Shown piece by piece: positions 17,963-27,016 of a stretch of DNA of 64,000 bases. The position numbers were made by a program, and so were the translations under genes. Within the stretch, counting starts at the first letter, position 1. Every line of letters starts with the position of its first letter. Below the pieces are notes generated by a model, which saw nothing but the letters and a program-made list of their open reading frames with translations, ran no database searches and was not told where the DNA came from. Origin of the DNA: Planococcus sp. CP5-4_YE (GTDB taxonomy: Bacteria > Bacillota > Bacilli > Bacillales_A > Planococcaceae); contig NZ_JAHPZO010000005.1 in assembly GCF_019042655.1 (NCBI RefSeq), positions 176,196 through 240,195 on the forward strand. Direction: 5' to 3'.

Positions 17963-19419
17963 GCCTTTTTCGCCTCGCGGTAAAGGTGGATCGCTTCCAC
18001 TGTACATTCGAAGACACCTGTGCCGATGAGTTTCCCTACTTCAGTAATCGGCCCTGCATACGGCAGCGCTTCTCCTTGCTGCGTAGCGGCAACCAGGCAA
18101 CTATCGGTTGAAGTGCCCGTCGCGATTGTCCCGGTTAGCGGATCGATGACTTCTTCGTGCTGCAAGGCTTTCGTTTTGGCTTCTGTCGCCGTGATCATCG
18201 CTTGGATAAAAGCTTCATCCGACAGAATCCCGTTAACCATGATCCACGTGTTGATGGTGCCGACACGCTGTTCACGCGCAACGGCCCGCGATACATCGAC
18301 GCCGTTGCCGACACCTGCTGTCACCGCCACGACGATGCTGCCGAATCCACTTGCGTATTCACGGACAATGGCATGCTCTGTGCGGACAGCTGTCATCATC
18401 GCTACAGTATTCGTCGCTTTCAATCCGCTGTCTTCGATATAATCGACCATTTCCTCAAAACTATTGTCGATATTATAGCTGGCATCGACGCGTCGATTGA
18501 GGAAATTGCGGAACCATCCTGAACCCGCGTTGACGACGGCAGACGAAACGGTTTTCAGTGGAAGCTGGCTTTGGTAAGCGACAAATTCCGGGGTCACAAG
18601 AAAATCTTTGGCTCTCACTCGCTGCCCTGCCGGTTTTCTGCGAACACCAGGCAATAAAGTGATTTGCGGCTTCGGCAGCTCCGGATGGGGGTGATTGCTG
18701 ACACGCGTCTGATAGACAGATTCGACATCATGCGTCCTGACAACTTCATGGGGTTCACCTTTTCGGACGATGCTTCCTTCGTCCATCAGTAGAAGTTCAT
18801 CGCAATACATGGAAGCCAAATTGATGTCATGGAAGATGGAGATGACCGTCAATTCTTTTTCGATCGCCTGTTTTTTGATGGTATCCAACAATTCTTTCTG
18901 GTGGTTGATATCGAGATGGTTGGTCGGCTCGTCAAGGAGCAAGACCGCCGCGTTTTGCGCCAAGGCTTGCGCTACGAAAACGCGCTGCTGTTCGCCTCCG
19001 GACATCTCTTCAAGTAATGTCGATTCATAGTGGCTGATGTCCATGAGCTTCATCGCTTCCTGGACTGCCGCTTCATCTTCTTCGGACCAAGACGAAAACC
19101 AGCCGCTTTGATGCGGATACCTGCCGAGAGAAACCGTTTCACGGACGGTGTGTGAAAAAGCATGCGCGTGTAGCTGCGGCAAGACCGCCATCTTACGGGC
19201 CAGTTCCTTGGCTGGGAAATCGCCAACCGGCTTGCCGTCGATCCGGACAACGCCGGCTGTCGGCTCCAAGACGCCGCTAATCAATTTCATCAAGGTAGAT
19301 TTGCCGCTGCCGTTCGGCCCGAGTATGCCGAGCATGCGGCCTTTTTCGACACCGAATGAAATGCGGTCAACGATTTTCTTGTCGCCATAGCCGCCTGACA
19401 ACTTTTCAATTTGCAACAT
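17959..19419 (-). CDS. btuD-cbiZ: corrinoid ABC transporter ATPase fused to adenosylcobinamide amidohydrolase (BtuD-CbiZ)
   Basis: The 486-residue protein has two parts. Residues 1-250 are an ABC ATPase of the FecE/BtuD class with Walker A GPNGSGKST, signature MSGGEQQRV, and Walker B VLLLDEPTNHLD. Residues about 275-480 match CbiZ, which removes the aminopropanol arm of adenosylcobinamide to give adenosylcobyric acid: SSAVVNAGSGWFRNFLNRRV, AVTAGVGNGVDVS, and TGTSTDSCLVAAT are CbiZ-like. No stop or frameshift lies between them. The fusion would link import to remodelling of foreign corrinoids. I recall similar fusions in some bacilli. It abuts btuC directly. Confidence 0.88.
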   Translation of the reverse strand: MLQIEKLSGGYGDKKIVDRISFGVEKGRMLGILGPNGSGKSTLMKLISGVLEPTAGVVRIDGKPVGDFPAKELARKMAVLPQLHAHAFSHTVRETVSLGRYPHQSGWFSSWSEEDEAAVQEAMKLMDISHYESTLLEEMSGGEQQRVFVAQALAQNAAVLLLDEPTNHLDINHQKELLDTIKKQAIEKELTVISIFHDINLASMYCDELLLMDEGSIVRKGEPHEVVRTHDVESVYQTRVSNHPHPELPKPQITLLPGVRRKPAGQRVRAKDFLVTPEFVAYQSQLPLKTVSSAVVNAGSGWFRNFLNRRVDASYNIDNSFEEMVDYIEDSGLKATNTVAMMTAVRTEHAIVREYASGFGSIVVAVTAGVGNGVDVSRAVAREQRVGTINTWIMVNGILSDEAFIQAMITATEAKTKALQHEEVIDPLTGTIATGTSTDSCLVAATQQGEALPYAGPITEVGKLIGTGVFECTVEAIHLYREAKKA

Positions 19420-20412
19420 TTAAAGCCCTCCTCTGCGTTGGCGGAAAAAGATGAATGCAAAGACCGGCGCCCCGATAAACGCAGTGATCACACCAATCGG
19501 CAATTCGGTCGGTGAAATGATCGTCCGCGCCACCAAGTCGCAAACGATTAAAAGCGCAGCCCCGTTGATAAACGATAACGGCAAGACATGGCGGTGGTCA
19601 GAGCCCCATACGAGGCGCGTGATGTGCGGTACGACCAAGCCAACAAAGCCGATGGTTCCAGATACTGCAACTGCTGATCCCGTCAGGACCGATCCGCCGA
19701 TCAAAATCGCCATCTTGCTCTTCCTGACGTCTACACCCAAATGTTGTGCACGTTCTTCACCGAATAGCATCGCGTTTAATTCACGGCGGTAAAGCCATAA
19801 GACGAATGAACCGACAAGCACAAACGGCAGCGCCATCTGAACATAGGGCCAGCCACGCATCGATACGCTGCCAAGCAGCCAGCCGATAATCTGACGCAGT
19901 TCTTCACCGGTCAACGCAATCATCAAGGACATGATCGACCCCAGGAATGAACTGAAGATGATGCCGGTCAAAATAACTGTTTCCATCTTCATCGACCGGT
20001 CGACAAGCCGTGCAAAGCCCATGACGGCAAGCATCGTGATCAATGCGCCGATCATGCTGATGACCGGCAAGGTGAACAGGCCAAGAAACGGAATAGAGAT
20101 GCCGAAAAAAAGCGTCATCACGGCACCGACAGCGGCACCGGACGACACTCCCAAAGTATATGGATCAGCGAGCGGGTTTTTCAGCAAGCCTTGAAAAGCT
20201 GCGCCCGCAATCGCAAGTGCCGCACCGACTAGTCCCGCAAGCACCACACGCGGCATGCGGATATTCCATAAAATATTCGCAGCTGCTTCGTCCGATGAAG
20301 GGTTCCAGATAACCGCCGGTGAAATTGGCACCGTCCCGACCGTCACTCCGAGCACTACTGCCCCGCCCAATAAAATCAGGGAGACTACATAGGCGAGTGC
20401 AGATTTACTCAC
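19420..20412 (-). CDS. btuC: corrinoid ABC transporter permease
   Basis: A 330-residue FecCD-family permease with about ten membrane helices. Family segments include FQGLLKNPLADPYTLGVSSG near residue 70 and the C-terminal GTIGFVGLVVPHITRL loop that contacts the ATPase. Position between the lipoprotein and the ATPase-CbiZ fusion, under a cobalamin riboswitch, makes cobalamin/cobinamide the likely substrate rather than siderophores. It overlaps btuF by 8 bp. Confidence 0.92.
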   Translation of the reverse strand: MSKSALAYVVSLILLGGAVVLGVTVGTVPISPAVIWNPSSDEAAANILWNIRMPRVVLAGLVGAALAIAGAAFQGLLKNPLADPYTLGVSSGAAVGAVMTLFFGISIPFLGLFTLPVISMIGALITMLAVMGFARLVDRSMKMETVILTGIIFSSFLGSIMSLMIALTGEELRQIIGWLLGSVSMRGWPYVQMALPFVLVGSFVLWLYRRELNAMLFGEERAQHLGVDVRKSKMAILIGGSVLTGSAVAVSGTIGFVGLVVPHITRLVWGSDHRHVLPLSFINGAALLIVCDLVARTIISPTELPIGVITAFIGAPVFAFIFFRQRRGGL

Positions 20413-21382
20413 TGAAAGTCTCCGGATAAATCACTTCTGCCAAAGTCATCAAGCCTTCCGTCAAACGCGGGCCTGGACGCGTGACAGTATCAGGGTTCAA
20501 TTCATAAATGGCATCTTCTTGCACGGCCGTCACATCTGGATAACCGCTGCGCTCTTTGATCAATTCAGCAGCATTTTCGATATAACCGCCTTCTGTCGTG
20601 ATGATGATTTCAGGGTTTGCCGCAACGACTGCTTCCGGATCCATGCTAATCCAGCCTTCCTGGTCTCCTGCAACATTTTCAGCTTGGATCATCGTCAACA
20701 TTTCGTGGATGAAGGTACCTGTCCCAGCTGTATAAAGTTCCGGTTCGCTGCCGATCTCCACGAAGACCGATTTGGATTCGTCAACACCAGCCGCCAGTTC
20801 TTCAACTTCCGCGACTTGCGCTTCCATTTCCTCAATTAACCCATCTGCTGCTTCTACTGCGCCTGACACTTGGCCGATAACGGAAATCGTTTCGTATACT
20901 TCATCAAATGTTTCTGCGTTTTCTACCACAAAGACATTCACCCCAGCATCACGCAGCTGTTGATATCCCTCTGTTCCCATGCCGAGTCCTGATTCATGCG
21001 CTAATACAACGTCCGGCTGCAGGCTAATGATTTTCTCCACATTGAATTCCTGGCCGCCGATCTTTTCAAGATCTGCTACTTCTTCGGGATAATTGTCAAA
21101 ATCCGAAACGCCGACCATTTTTTCGCCCAACCCGAGTTCATAAGCGATTTCCGTATTGGAAGGAATCATCGAAACGAATGACTCCGGTTCTTCTTCGATG
21201 ACCACTTCATCGCCCATTGCATCGACTAAGGTGACCGGAAATTCCGCTTCCGCTACTTCCGATGGTGGTTCAGCCGGTGTTTCTACATCTTGATCTTCGA
21301 CAGGTGCTGCCCCGTCGCCGCATCCAGCCAGTACCATAGCGGCCATTCCTGCTGCCGCTCCGAATTTCCATGTATTTTTCAT
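20405..21382 (-). CDS. btuF: corrinoid-binding lipoprotein
   Basis: The 325-residue protein begins with a lipoprotein signal whose lipobox is LAGC at about residues 18-21, then an acidic linker and a helical-backbone binding domain of the FhuD/BtuF type (FVSMIPSNTEIAYELGLGEK, then GGQEFNVEKIISLQPDVVLA). It should bind cobamides outside the membrane and pass them to BtuC. It is the first gene of the operon. Its start lies about 450 bases downstream of the riboswitch terminator, with repeats in between. Confidence 0.92.
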   Translation of the reverse strand: MKNTWKFGAAAGMAAMVLAGCGDGAAPVEDQDVETPAEPPSEVAEAEFPVTLVDAMGDEVVIEEEPESFVSMIPSNTEIAYELGLGEKMVGVSDFDNYPEEVADLEKIGGQEFNVEKIISLQPDVVLAHESGLGMGTEGYQQLRDAGVNVFVVENAETFDEVYETISVIGQVSGAVEAADGLIEEMEAQVAEVEELAAGVDESKSVFVEIGSEPELYTAGTGTFIHEMLTMIQAENVAGDQEGWISMDPEAVVAANPEIIITTEGGYIENAAELIKERSGYPDVTAVQEDAIYELNPDTVTRPGPRLTEGLMTLAEVIYPETFSE

Positions 21383-21412
21383 CTTTTTTCCTCCTGTTGT
21401 TTTCGTATTTCC

Positions 21413-21830
21413 CCTACCAAGCGCTCGCTCGGGTCATAAGCCACTCTGGCTGTGCGGCAAAGGGCGCCGCTTCGCCAGATCGTCTTATGCCTGTCGGGGG
21501 CCCACAGGATGTGGGTCAGCTAAGCGTTGCGACAGGACGTCGCGCACTTAGCTTAGCCTCCACTCAGCCGCTTCCGCTTTTCTTCTTGTCTAGACTCCAG
21601 TGCCCAACTCCTCGGGTCATAAGCCATTCTGGCTGTGCGGCAAAAAGCGCCGCTTCGCCAGACCGTCTTATGCCTGTCGGAGCTGAACGGGCACTTACGC
21701 TTTTCTTGTTGTCTAGCTGCAGCGGCCTGCCTCTCGGGTCGTAAGCCGACTGCCCTGTGCGGCTGAAAAACGCCGCTTCGGGCATCCGGCTTACGCCTGT
21801 CGAGGCATAACGGCCGCTTCCACATTTCAT
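21413..21830. repeat. R1 repeat array (three units) between riboswitch and btuF
   Basis: Three R1-type units follow one another at about 21413-21575, 21576-21705 and 21706-21830. Each carries the CGGGTCATAAGCC / GTCTTATGCCTGTCG arms; the third is a GTAAGCC / CTTACGCC variant. The first unit contains an inserted R3 module with the 17-base match to 256-272. All sit in the presumed 5' leader of the cobalamin operon. No coding frame is credible here. Confidence 0.82.
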
Positions 21831-21831
21831 T

Positions 21832-21866
21832 AAAAAAAGTCCCCTGCAGTGAAACTGCGGGGGACT
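21832..21866 (-). terminator. terminator belonging to the cobalamin riboswitch
   Basis: On the minus strand a 13-bp stem with one mismatch (AGTCCCCCGCAGT / ACTGCAGGGGACT, 3-base loop) is followed by seven T. It lies about 70 bases downstream of the B12 box. That is the position expected for a terminator whose formation depends on ligand binding. Confidence 0.85.
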
Positions 21867-21929
21867 AACAGGACGGTTCGCAAAAACAAGCGCGTCCGGC
21901 CTGTCCTCGCAAGCTTTCGGTTCGGTGTT

Positions 21930-22105
21930 CATGAAGGCAGGTCTCCTGGCTTGTGATCATCGCTCGCTGCGCCTTCCCGGGATTTCCCAGTGGCTTGTTG
22001 CAGTTCGCTCTCACATACAGTGGCGGGACCGCGCCGGAATCGCACCGGCTTCCCTTTTAACTCATGTTCTTAGACATAAGCACCTTCATGATTGCTATTC
22101 AGTTG
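21930..22105 (-). ncRNA. cobalamin riboswitch
   Basis: The minus strand carries the conserved core in order: AAAAGGGAAGCCGGTG, then GATTCCGGCGCGGTCCCGCC followed by ACTGT, and last the B12 box GCCAGGAGACCTGCC at 21938-21952. This is the class that binds adenosylcobalamin and switches off B12 transport and synthesis genes. It heads the btuF operon. Outer limits are approximate because P1 was placed by eye. Confidence 0.94.
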
Positions 22106-22118
22106 ATTTGATGACTCC

Positions 22119-22124
22119 ATTATA
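22119..22124 (-). promoter_or_regulatory. -10 element of the riboswitch promoter
   Basis: TATAAT on the minus strand lies between the argS stop codon and the riboswitch, 15-40 bases before the first conserved elements. A matching -35 hexamer is weak, so read-through from argS may also feed the switch. Confidence 0.5.
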
Positions 22125-22146
22125 CACCGAAAGTTCTAATTGTCTT

Positions 22147-23808
22147 CTACATTTTTTCAGGAGCTTGGACACCGACTGTCTTCAAAGCGTTTGCGAGTGT
22201 CGTCTTAACGCCTTCGATCAAGGCAAGGCGCGCACGCGTCAATTCTTCATTGCTGGCATCCAATACTTTGTTGGCGTTATAGAAACTGTGGAAGTTCGAC
22301 GCCAATTCGTGGATATACGTCGTGACGCGGTGAGGCGCACGAAGTTTTGCAGCATCTGCGATGACTTGCGGGAAATCACCGATTTTCTTCAATACTTCGA
22401 TTTCCTTTTCGTCCGTCAACAGCTCCAGATGCTCAGTCGAAGCGGTAAAGTTCTGTTCCGCTGCCTGGCGCAAGATCGAGCAGATGCGCGCATGTGCATA
22501 CTGGGAGTAATAAACCGGGTTTTCGTTTGATTGGGAAACGGCCAAATCCAAGTCGAAATCCATATGCGAATCGCCAGAACGCATCGCAAAGAAATAACGG
22601 ACCGCGTCTAGTCCGACTAATTCGACCAATTCGCGCATCGTAACGGCTTTGCCGGTACGTTTGCTCATCTTCATCTTTTCTCCGTCTTTATACAATTGCA
22701 CCATTTGAATGATGCTTACTTCAAGCGTATCGCGGTCGTAGCCGAGCGCTTCGATTGCTGCTTTCATACGTGGGATGTAGCCGTGGTGGTCAGCTCCCCA
22801 AATATTGATGAGCTTGTCGAAGCCGCGTTGGATTTTGTCTTCATGGTAAGCGATATCCGGCGTCAAATACGTGTACGTGCCATCATTTTTGATAAGCACG
22901 CGGTCTTTGTCGTCGCCGAATGTCGTCGAGCGGAACCAAGTCGCGCCATCTTCTTCGTAGATATGGCCATTGTCGCGCAGTTTTTTCAATGCTGCGTCGA
23001 TCTTACCGTTTTCGTAAAGGGATGTTTCCGAATACCACACGTCGAAATGGACGCGGAAATCGGCCAAGTCTTTTTGCAGTTTCGCAAGTTCCACTTTCAA
23101 ACCGTGTTCACGGAATGCTTTATAGCGTTCTTGTTCTGTCATATGAAGGAATTTATCGCCGTGTTCTTCAACGAGTGCCGCAGCAATATCGATGATGTCC
23201 TGTCCGCGGTAGCCATCTTCAGGCATGCTTTCACCTTTGCCAAGCGCTTCGAAATAACGCCCTTCGATCGACAAGGCCAAATTATTGATCTGGTTGCCCG
23301 CATCGTTGATGTAATACTCACGGGACACGTCATAGCCTGCAAGGTCCAGAATATTGCACATCGAATCGCCGACAGAAGAACCACGGGCATGGCCCAAGTG
23401 AAGATCACCTGTTGGGTTCGCAGAGACGAATTCGACTTGAATGCGCTGGCTGTTGCCCGAATTCGAGCGGCCGTATTCCTCGCCTTGCTCCAGTACGGTT
23501 TTGATCACATCGTTCAGGTAATCTTTCTGGATGACAATGTTGATGAATCCTGGGCCAGCGATCTCGACTTTTTCGATTTTCGCCGACTGTGTATCCAAGT
23601 TTTCCACAATGGCTTCTGCGATTGCGCGCGGTGGCTTTTTCGCAAGTTTCGTCAATTGCATCGCCACGTTGGTCGCATAATCTCCGTTCGCTTTATCTCT
23701 CGGTGATTCCAATTGGACCTGGACCGGTTCTTCTGTAAGACCCGCTTTTTGGACCGCTTCGGCAATCGCCTGTTTAATGTTTTGCTGCACTTGTTCTACT
23801 GCGTTCAT
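22147..23808 (-). CDS. argS: arginyl-tRNA synthetase
   Basis: A 553-residue class I synthetase that charges tRNA-Arg. The HIGH-type motif is [12 protein letters not shown] near residue 132 and the KMSKS-type motif is [12 protein letters not shown] near residue 380. An N-terminal Add-1 domain and a C-terminal DALR anticodon domain ending in VQAPEKM are present, and the length equals that of the Bacillus enzyme. It overlaps ywiB by 4 bp and shares its promoter. Confidence 0.97.
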   Translation of the reverse strand: MNAVEQVQQNIKQAIAEAVQKAGLTEEPVQVQLESPRDKANGDYATNVAMQLTKLAKKPPRAIAEAIVENLDTQSAKIEKVEIAGPGFINIVIQKDYLNDVIKTVLEQGEEYGRSNSGNSQRIQVEFVSANPTGDLHLGHARGSSVGDSMCNILDLAGYDVSREYYINDAGNQINNLALSIEGRYFEALGKGESMPEDGYRGQDIIDIAAALVEEHGDKFLHMTEQERYKAFREHGLKVELAKLQKDLADFRVHFDVWYSETSLYENGKIDAALKKLRDNGHIYEEDGATWFRSTTFGDDKDRVLIKNDGTYTYLTPDIAYHEDKIQRGFDKLINIWGADHHGYIPRMKAAIEALGYDRDTLEVSIIQMVQLYKDGEKMKMSKRTGKAVTMRELVELVGLDAVRYFFAMRSGDSHMDFDLDLAVSQSNENPVYYSQYAHARICSILRQAAEQNFTASTEHLELLTDEKEIEVLKKIGDFPQVIADAAKLRAPHRVTTYIHELASNFHSFYNANKVLDASNEELTRARLALIEGVKTTLANALKTVGVQAPEKM

Positions 23809-24215
23809 TTGGTTCCCTCCGTAAACTGTATTTCCATTTCGTATTCGCCGGCAAAATCGTTTCCGAGCGCTAGATCATAGCGCACTTTGAAACGGGTTTC
23901 CGTCATGATGAGTTCATGCGCTTTGGTCGTCAGCATGAACGATTCTTCCCCGTGGCGCAAATTGCCGGTCTGCTCTTTATCCAGCAGGAATGGCAAGCGC
24001 ATCTGCAAGCCTCCGCTGCGCATCACAACGGCATCCGTTTCGCCGAGTTTGACCGTTGTCCGGATATCGAGCTCGTCTTGCCGCTCATCATATTGCAGAT
24101 AGCGACGACCATTTTTCTCGGTCAGGACACCTTCTGAACGCAGCTCCATCACTTGATCTTCGGCACCCGGCTGGCGGATGATCGTCGTTAATTTGATTTT
24201 CACCGATTTTTTCAT
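23805..24215 (-). CDS. ywiB: DUF1934 beta-barrel protein YwiB
   Basis: A 136-residue protein of the YwiB family, always found before argS in Bacillales; its biochemical role is unknown. Sequence alternates short strands ([44 protein letters not shown]), fitting a small lipocalin-like barrel. Two ATGs are possible; the one at 24215 lies nine bases from GGAGAGG and is preferred to 24221. Confidence 0.85.
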   Translation of the reverse strand: MKKSVKIKLTTIIRQPGAEDQVMELRSEGVLTEKNGRRYLQYDERQDELDIRTTVKLGETDAVVMRSGGLQMRLPFLLDKEQTGNLRHGEESFMLTTKAHELIMTETRFKVRYDLALGNDFAGEYEMEIQFTEGTK

Positions 24216-24250
24216 ATGCATCCGCCTCTCCGTTTGTTCATAACCGTTTC

Positions 24251-24280
24251 ATTATAGCCCGAATTGACGGGTGTTTTCAA
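24251..24280 (-). promoter_or_regulatory. sigma-A promoter of ywiB-argS
   Basis: TTGAAA (24275-24280) and TATAAT (24251-24256) on the minus strand with 18 bases between them, about 35 bases before the ywiB start. Confidence 0.75.
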
Positions 24281-24412
24281 TTAAGTTTCAATTTTGACAT
24301 TATGTGAAATAACCAACAGCCGGACTACTCTTCTTAGCTCCTGAAGATTGCTGCAAAATCCAAAATATTTTTATCCGATACCTTCAACTGATAAAGCTCT
24401 ATTTACTTGCAT

Positions 24413-24443
24413 AAAAAAAGCTAGCTTGAATTTCTCAAGCCAG
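24413..24443 (-). terminator. terminator of the antiporter gene
   Basis: A 10-bp stem GCTGGCTTGA / TCAAGCTAGC with one mismatch and a 4-base loop is followed by seven T on the minus strand, a few bases after the stop codon. Confidence 0.85.
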
Positions 24444-24448
24444 CCCGC

Positions 24449-25693
24449 TTAATGTGCGTCTTCTCCAGAAACCTTTTCTTTTAGTCCCAATTTGCCAATC
24501 AAGGGCTTGATCGTCAACCCCTGGACAATTAAGGAGAATAGCACGACAGAAAAAGTTAACAGCAAAATGGTCTCCCTTCCTTCGAAACTAGACGGGAGAC
24601 TGAGAGCCAAGGCAATTGATAGACTGCCCTTCAATCCACCCCAGTTCAGCAAAATCCGTTCTTTCCTGTTCAGGCTCTTCGCCGGCATTGTGCTGATAAA
24701 CAGTGCAATGATTCTTGCGATAATGACGATAGCAATTGCTAATGCAATAATGCCCCATTGCCCCATGAAATCGATATTGCGGATCTCCAACCCGACAATA
24801 AGGAAGATAAGCGAATTGGCAATCAAAGTGATGACATCCCAAAAGGAATTGATGTTGCGTTCGGTCGTTTCCGACATCCCAATTCTTCCGCCATAATCAC
24901 CAAAGACAAATCCACCTGCCACTACGGCGATAACACCCGACACATGGAGCTGCTCCGCAATAAAATAACTGCCGAAAAACAACAATGCGGAGACCGCAAT
25001 TTCAAACGGATAGTCGTCATAAAAGCGGATCACCTGGGAAAAAATGAATCCGAGAATCAGGCCCACCAATACACCACCCACCGCAAATCTTAAAAACATC
25101 CACACGCCGCTTCCTACACCTGCCCACCCCATTTCTATGTACGTCAGCAAGTAAATAGAGGAAATCTGGAAAAGAACGATGGCGATTCCGTCATTGAATA
25201 AAGATTCACCTTCCATGATGGTCGACAGCTTCTGCGAAACCCCAGCCGATTTGAAGATTGACAGGACGCTGATTGGATCTGTCGCACTCATCAATGCCGC
25301 AAAGGTAAATGCGACGGCAATGGGCAGCCCCAGTAGGTAATGCGCCGAGAAACCAATCAGTACAAACGATAGAAATGTTCCACCAAGCGCCATTCCAAGG
25401 ACTGTGTTCTTCTGTTGATACAAGTGATGAAAAGGAAGCTTGAGCGTCGCGTCCCCCAAGAGAATCGGCAAAAATAAGGAAATGATAATGACTTGGAACA
25501 CTTCAGACTGCGTAATGAACGCTTCTGCATGGTCAATCAAGGGAAACGGGAGATTGCTGACCCCAAGTAACAAGCCGACTAAGACCAGTGCAATCGTGTC
25601 AGGTTGGCCTAGTTTTCTCGCTACCCCGACCACCGCAATTGCAATCGCCAGGAGAATCAATATTTGTATGAAGACTTCATTAAAATCATGCAT
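24449..25693 (-). CDS. sodium/proton antiporter, CPA1 family
   Basis: A 414-residue membrane protein with about 12 helices. The ion-binding region has LMSATDPISVLSIFKSAG and ESLFNDGIAIVLFQ, the TDP and ND motifs of CPA1 exchangers, and WGGLKGSLSIALALSLP near the C-terminus. It should exchange Na+ or K+ for H+ across the cell membrane. A longer frame starts at 25756, but GGGGGA before the ATG at 25693 and the lack of hydrophobic start sequence upstream favour the shorter form. It is a single-gene unit. Confidence 0.88.
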   Translation of the reverse strand: MHDFNEVFIQILILLAIAIAVVGVARKLGQPDTIALVLVGLLLGVSNLPFPLIDHAEAFITQSEVFQVIIISLFLPILLGDATLKLPFHHLYQQKNTVLGMALGGTFLSFVLIGFSAHYLLGLPIAVAFTFAALMSATDPISVLSIFKSAGVSQKLSTIMEGESLFNDGIAIVLFQISSIYLLTYIEMGWAGVGSGVWMFLRFAVGGVLVGLILGFIFSQVIRFYDDYPFEIAVSALLFFGSYFIAEQLHVSGVIAVVAGGFVFGDYGGRIGMSETTERNINSFWDVITLIANSLIFLIVGLEIRNIDFMGQWGIIALAIAIVIIARIIALFISTMPAKSLNRKERILLNWGGLKGSLSIALALSLPSSFEGRETILLLTFSVVLFSLIVQGLTIKPLIGKLGLKEKVSGEDAH

Positions 25694-25798
25694 GGAGCAG
25701 CATCCCCCTTTTATTTCTTTTCTTACCCATTTCTCTAAAACTGATTGTGTAAACATCTATCTCGAGAAAAAGGCCCCTCACGCTTCACAATTAATAGA

Positions 25799-25848
25799 AA
25801 AAGCGAAACAGCCGGCCTGTTGGATGCCAGGCCGGCTGTTTCGCTTTT
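25799..25848 (-). terminator. very long hairpin terminator after the speE-speB unit
   Basis: Two perfectly complementary 21-base arms (25799-25819 and 25828-25848) enclose an 8-base loop. The A-rich left end gives a U-rich 3' tail on the minus strand and the T-rich right end gives one on the plus strand, so it may be bidirectional. It lies 290 bases beyond the speB stop, after the R1 repeats. Confidence 0.8.
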
Positions 25849-25856
25849 ATGTTTAG

Positions 25857-26131
25857 CTATGCGGCAAAGAGCGCCGCTTCCGCTTTTCTTATTGTCTAGC
25901 TCCAGCGGCTTGCCTCTCGGGTCGTAATCCGACTACCCTGTGCGGCTGAAGAGCGCCGCTTCGGCCATCCGTCTTACGCCTGTCGAGGCAGGACAGCCGC
26001 TTCAGCATTTCTTCTTGTCTAGCTCCAGCGCCCAGATTCTCGGGTCGTAAGCCGACTGCCCCGTGCGGCTGAAGAGCGCCGCTTCGGCCATCCGTCTTAC
26101 GCCTGTCGAGGCAGGACAGCCGCTTCCGCTT
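25857..26131. repeat. R1 repeat array after speB
   Basis: A truncated unit at 25857-25890 is followed by two full R1-type units of about 130 bp (about 25885-26005 and 26006-26131) that share long identical runs such as CATCCGTCTTACGCCTGTCG. The last unit ends directly at the speB stop codon (26135-26137), so the repeats form the 3' untranslated part of the polyamine operon. Confidence 0.85.
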
Positions 26132-26134
26132 TTC

Positions 26135-27016
26135 TTATTTAACCCACCCAAGGATCATTTCGCGGATGAGTTTGCTTGCGGTGTTGGCGGTTTGGTCGGA
26201 ATGGTCATAGACTGGTGCCAGTTCGACCAAATCGAAGCCGACGACGTTGACGCCGGATGCTGCGATCGCATGGATGGACGCAAGCAATTCACGCGATGTG
26301 ATGCCGCCAGCATCGACTGTTCCCGTTCCAGGAGCGTGTGCTGGGTCGAGCACGTCCATGTCGATCGTGATATAGACCGGGCGGCCGTCGAGTGTGGGCA
26401 GTACTTGTTTCAACGGTTCGAGCACTTCGAATTTGTACAAATGCATGCCTTGCTCTTTCGCCCATTCGAATTCTTCTTTCATTCCTGAACGAATGCCGAA
26501 CGAGTAGACATTTTTCGGGCCGATGTGATCCGCGATTTTGCGGATCGGCGTTGAATGCGAATATTCTTCGCCTTCGTAGTTTTCACGCAGGTCGGTATGC
26601 GCATCGAAATGGATGATGGCAAGGTCGTCGTATTGGCTCGCGACTGCTTTCATGACCGGCAGCGACACCAAATGCTCGCCGCCCATGCCCATTGGGATTT
26701 TGCCGTCAGCCAAAAGCGTGTGCACATATGTTTCGATTTCGAGAAGGGATTTTTCCGGATTGCCGAACGGCAACGGGATGTCCCCTGCATCGAAGAATTT
26801 TACGTCTTCAAGTTCGCGGTCAAGGTATGGGCTGTATTCTTCCAACCCAATCGAGACTTCACGGATTTTGTTCGGGCCAAAACGCGATCCCGGGCGGTAG
26901 CTGACAGTCCAATCCATCGGCATGCCATAAAGGACTGCTTTCGACTCTTCATAATTCGGATGGCTTTTGATGAATACTTTTCCTGAATAAGTTTCGTCAA
27001 AGCGCATCTTATTCAC
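26135..27016 (-). CDS. speB: agmatinase
   Basis: A 293-residue ureohydrolase that converts agmatine to putrescine and urea. Metal-binding motifs are all there: [27 protein letters not shown], and [18 protein letters not shown]. It starts inside the last codons of speE (8-bp overlap), so putrescine synthesis and its use for spermidine are coupled, as in B. subtilis. Confidence 0.95.
   Translation of the reverse strand: MNKMRFDETYSGKVFIKSHPNYEESKAVLYGMPMDWTVSYRPGSRFGPNKIREVSIGLEEYSPYLDRELEDVKFFDAGDIPLPFGNPEKSLLEIETYVHTLLADGKIPMGMGGEHLVSLPVMKAVASQYDDLAIIHFDAHTDLRENYEGEEYSHSTPIRKIADHIGPKNVYSFGIRSGMKEEFEWAKEQGMHLYKFEVLEPLKQVLPTLDGRPVYITIDMDVLDPAHAPGTGTVDAGGITSRELLASIHAIAASGVNVVGFDLVELAPVYDHSDQTANTASKLIREMILGWVK

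Noticed and set aside
21930..22105. Considered whether the aptamer could serve argS or a plus-strand gene
   Set aside because: The conserved core reads 5' to 3' only on the minus strand, and argS ends upstream of it on the same strand; the next gene downstream is btuF.
22696..23706. A 336-codon plus-strand frame inside argS
   Set aside because: It is the mirror of the argS coding sequence; argS has complete HIGH/KMSKS motifs and the correct length, and the mirror peptide is rich in Phe, His, Cys and Arg without any domain.
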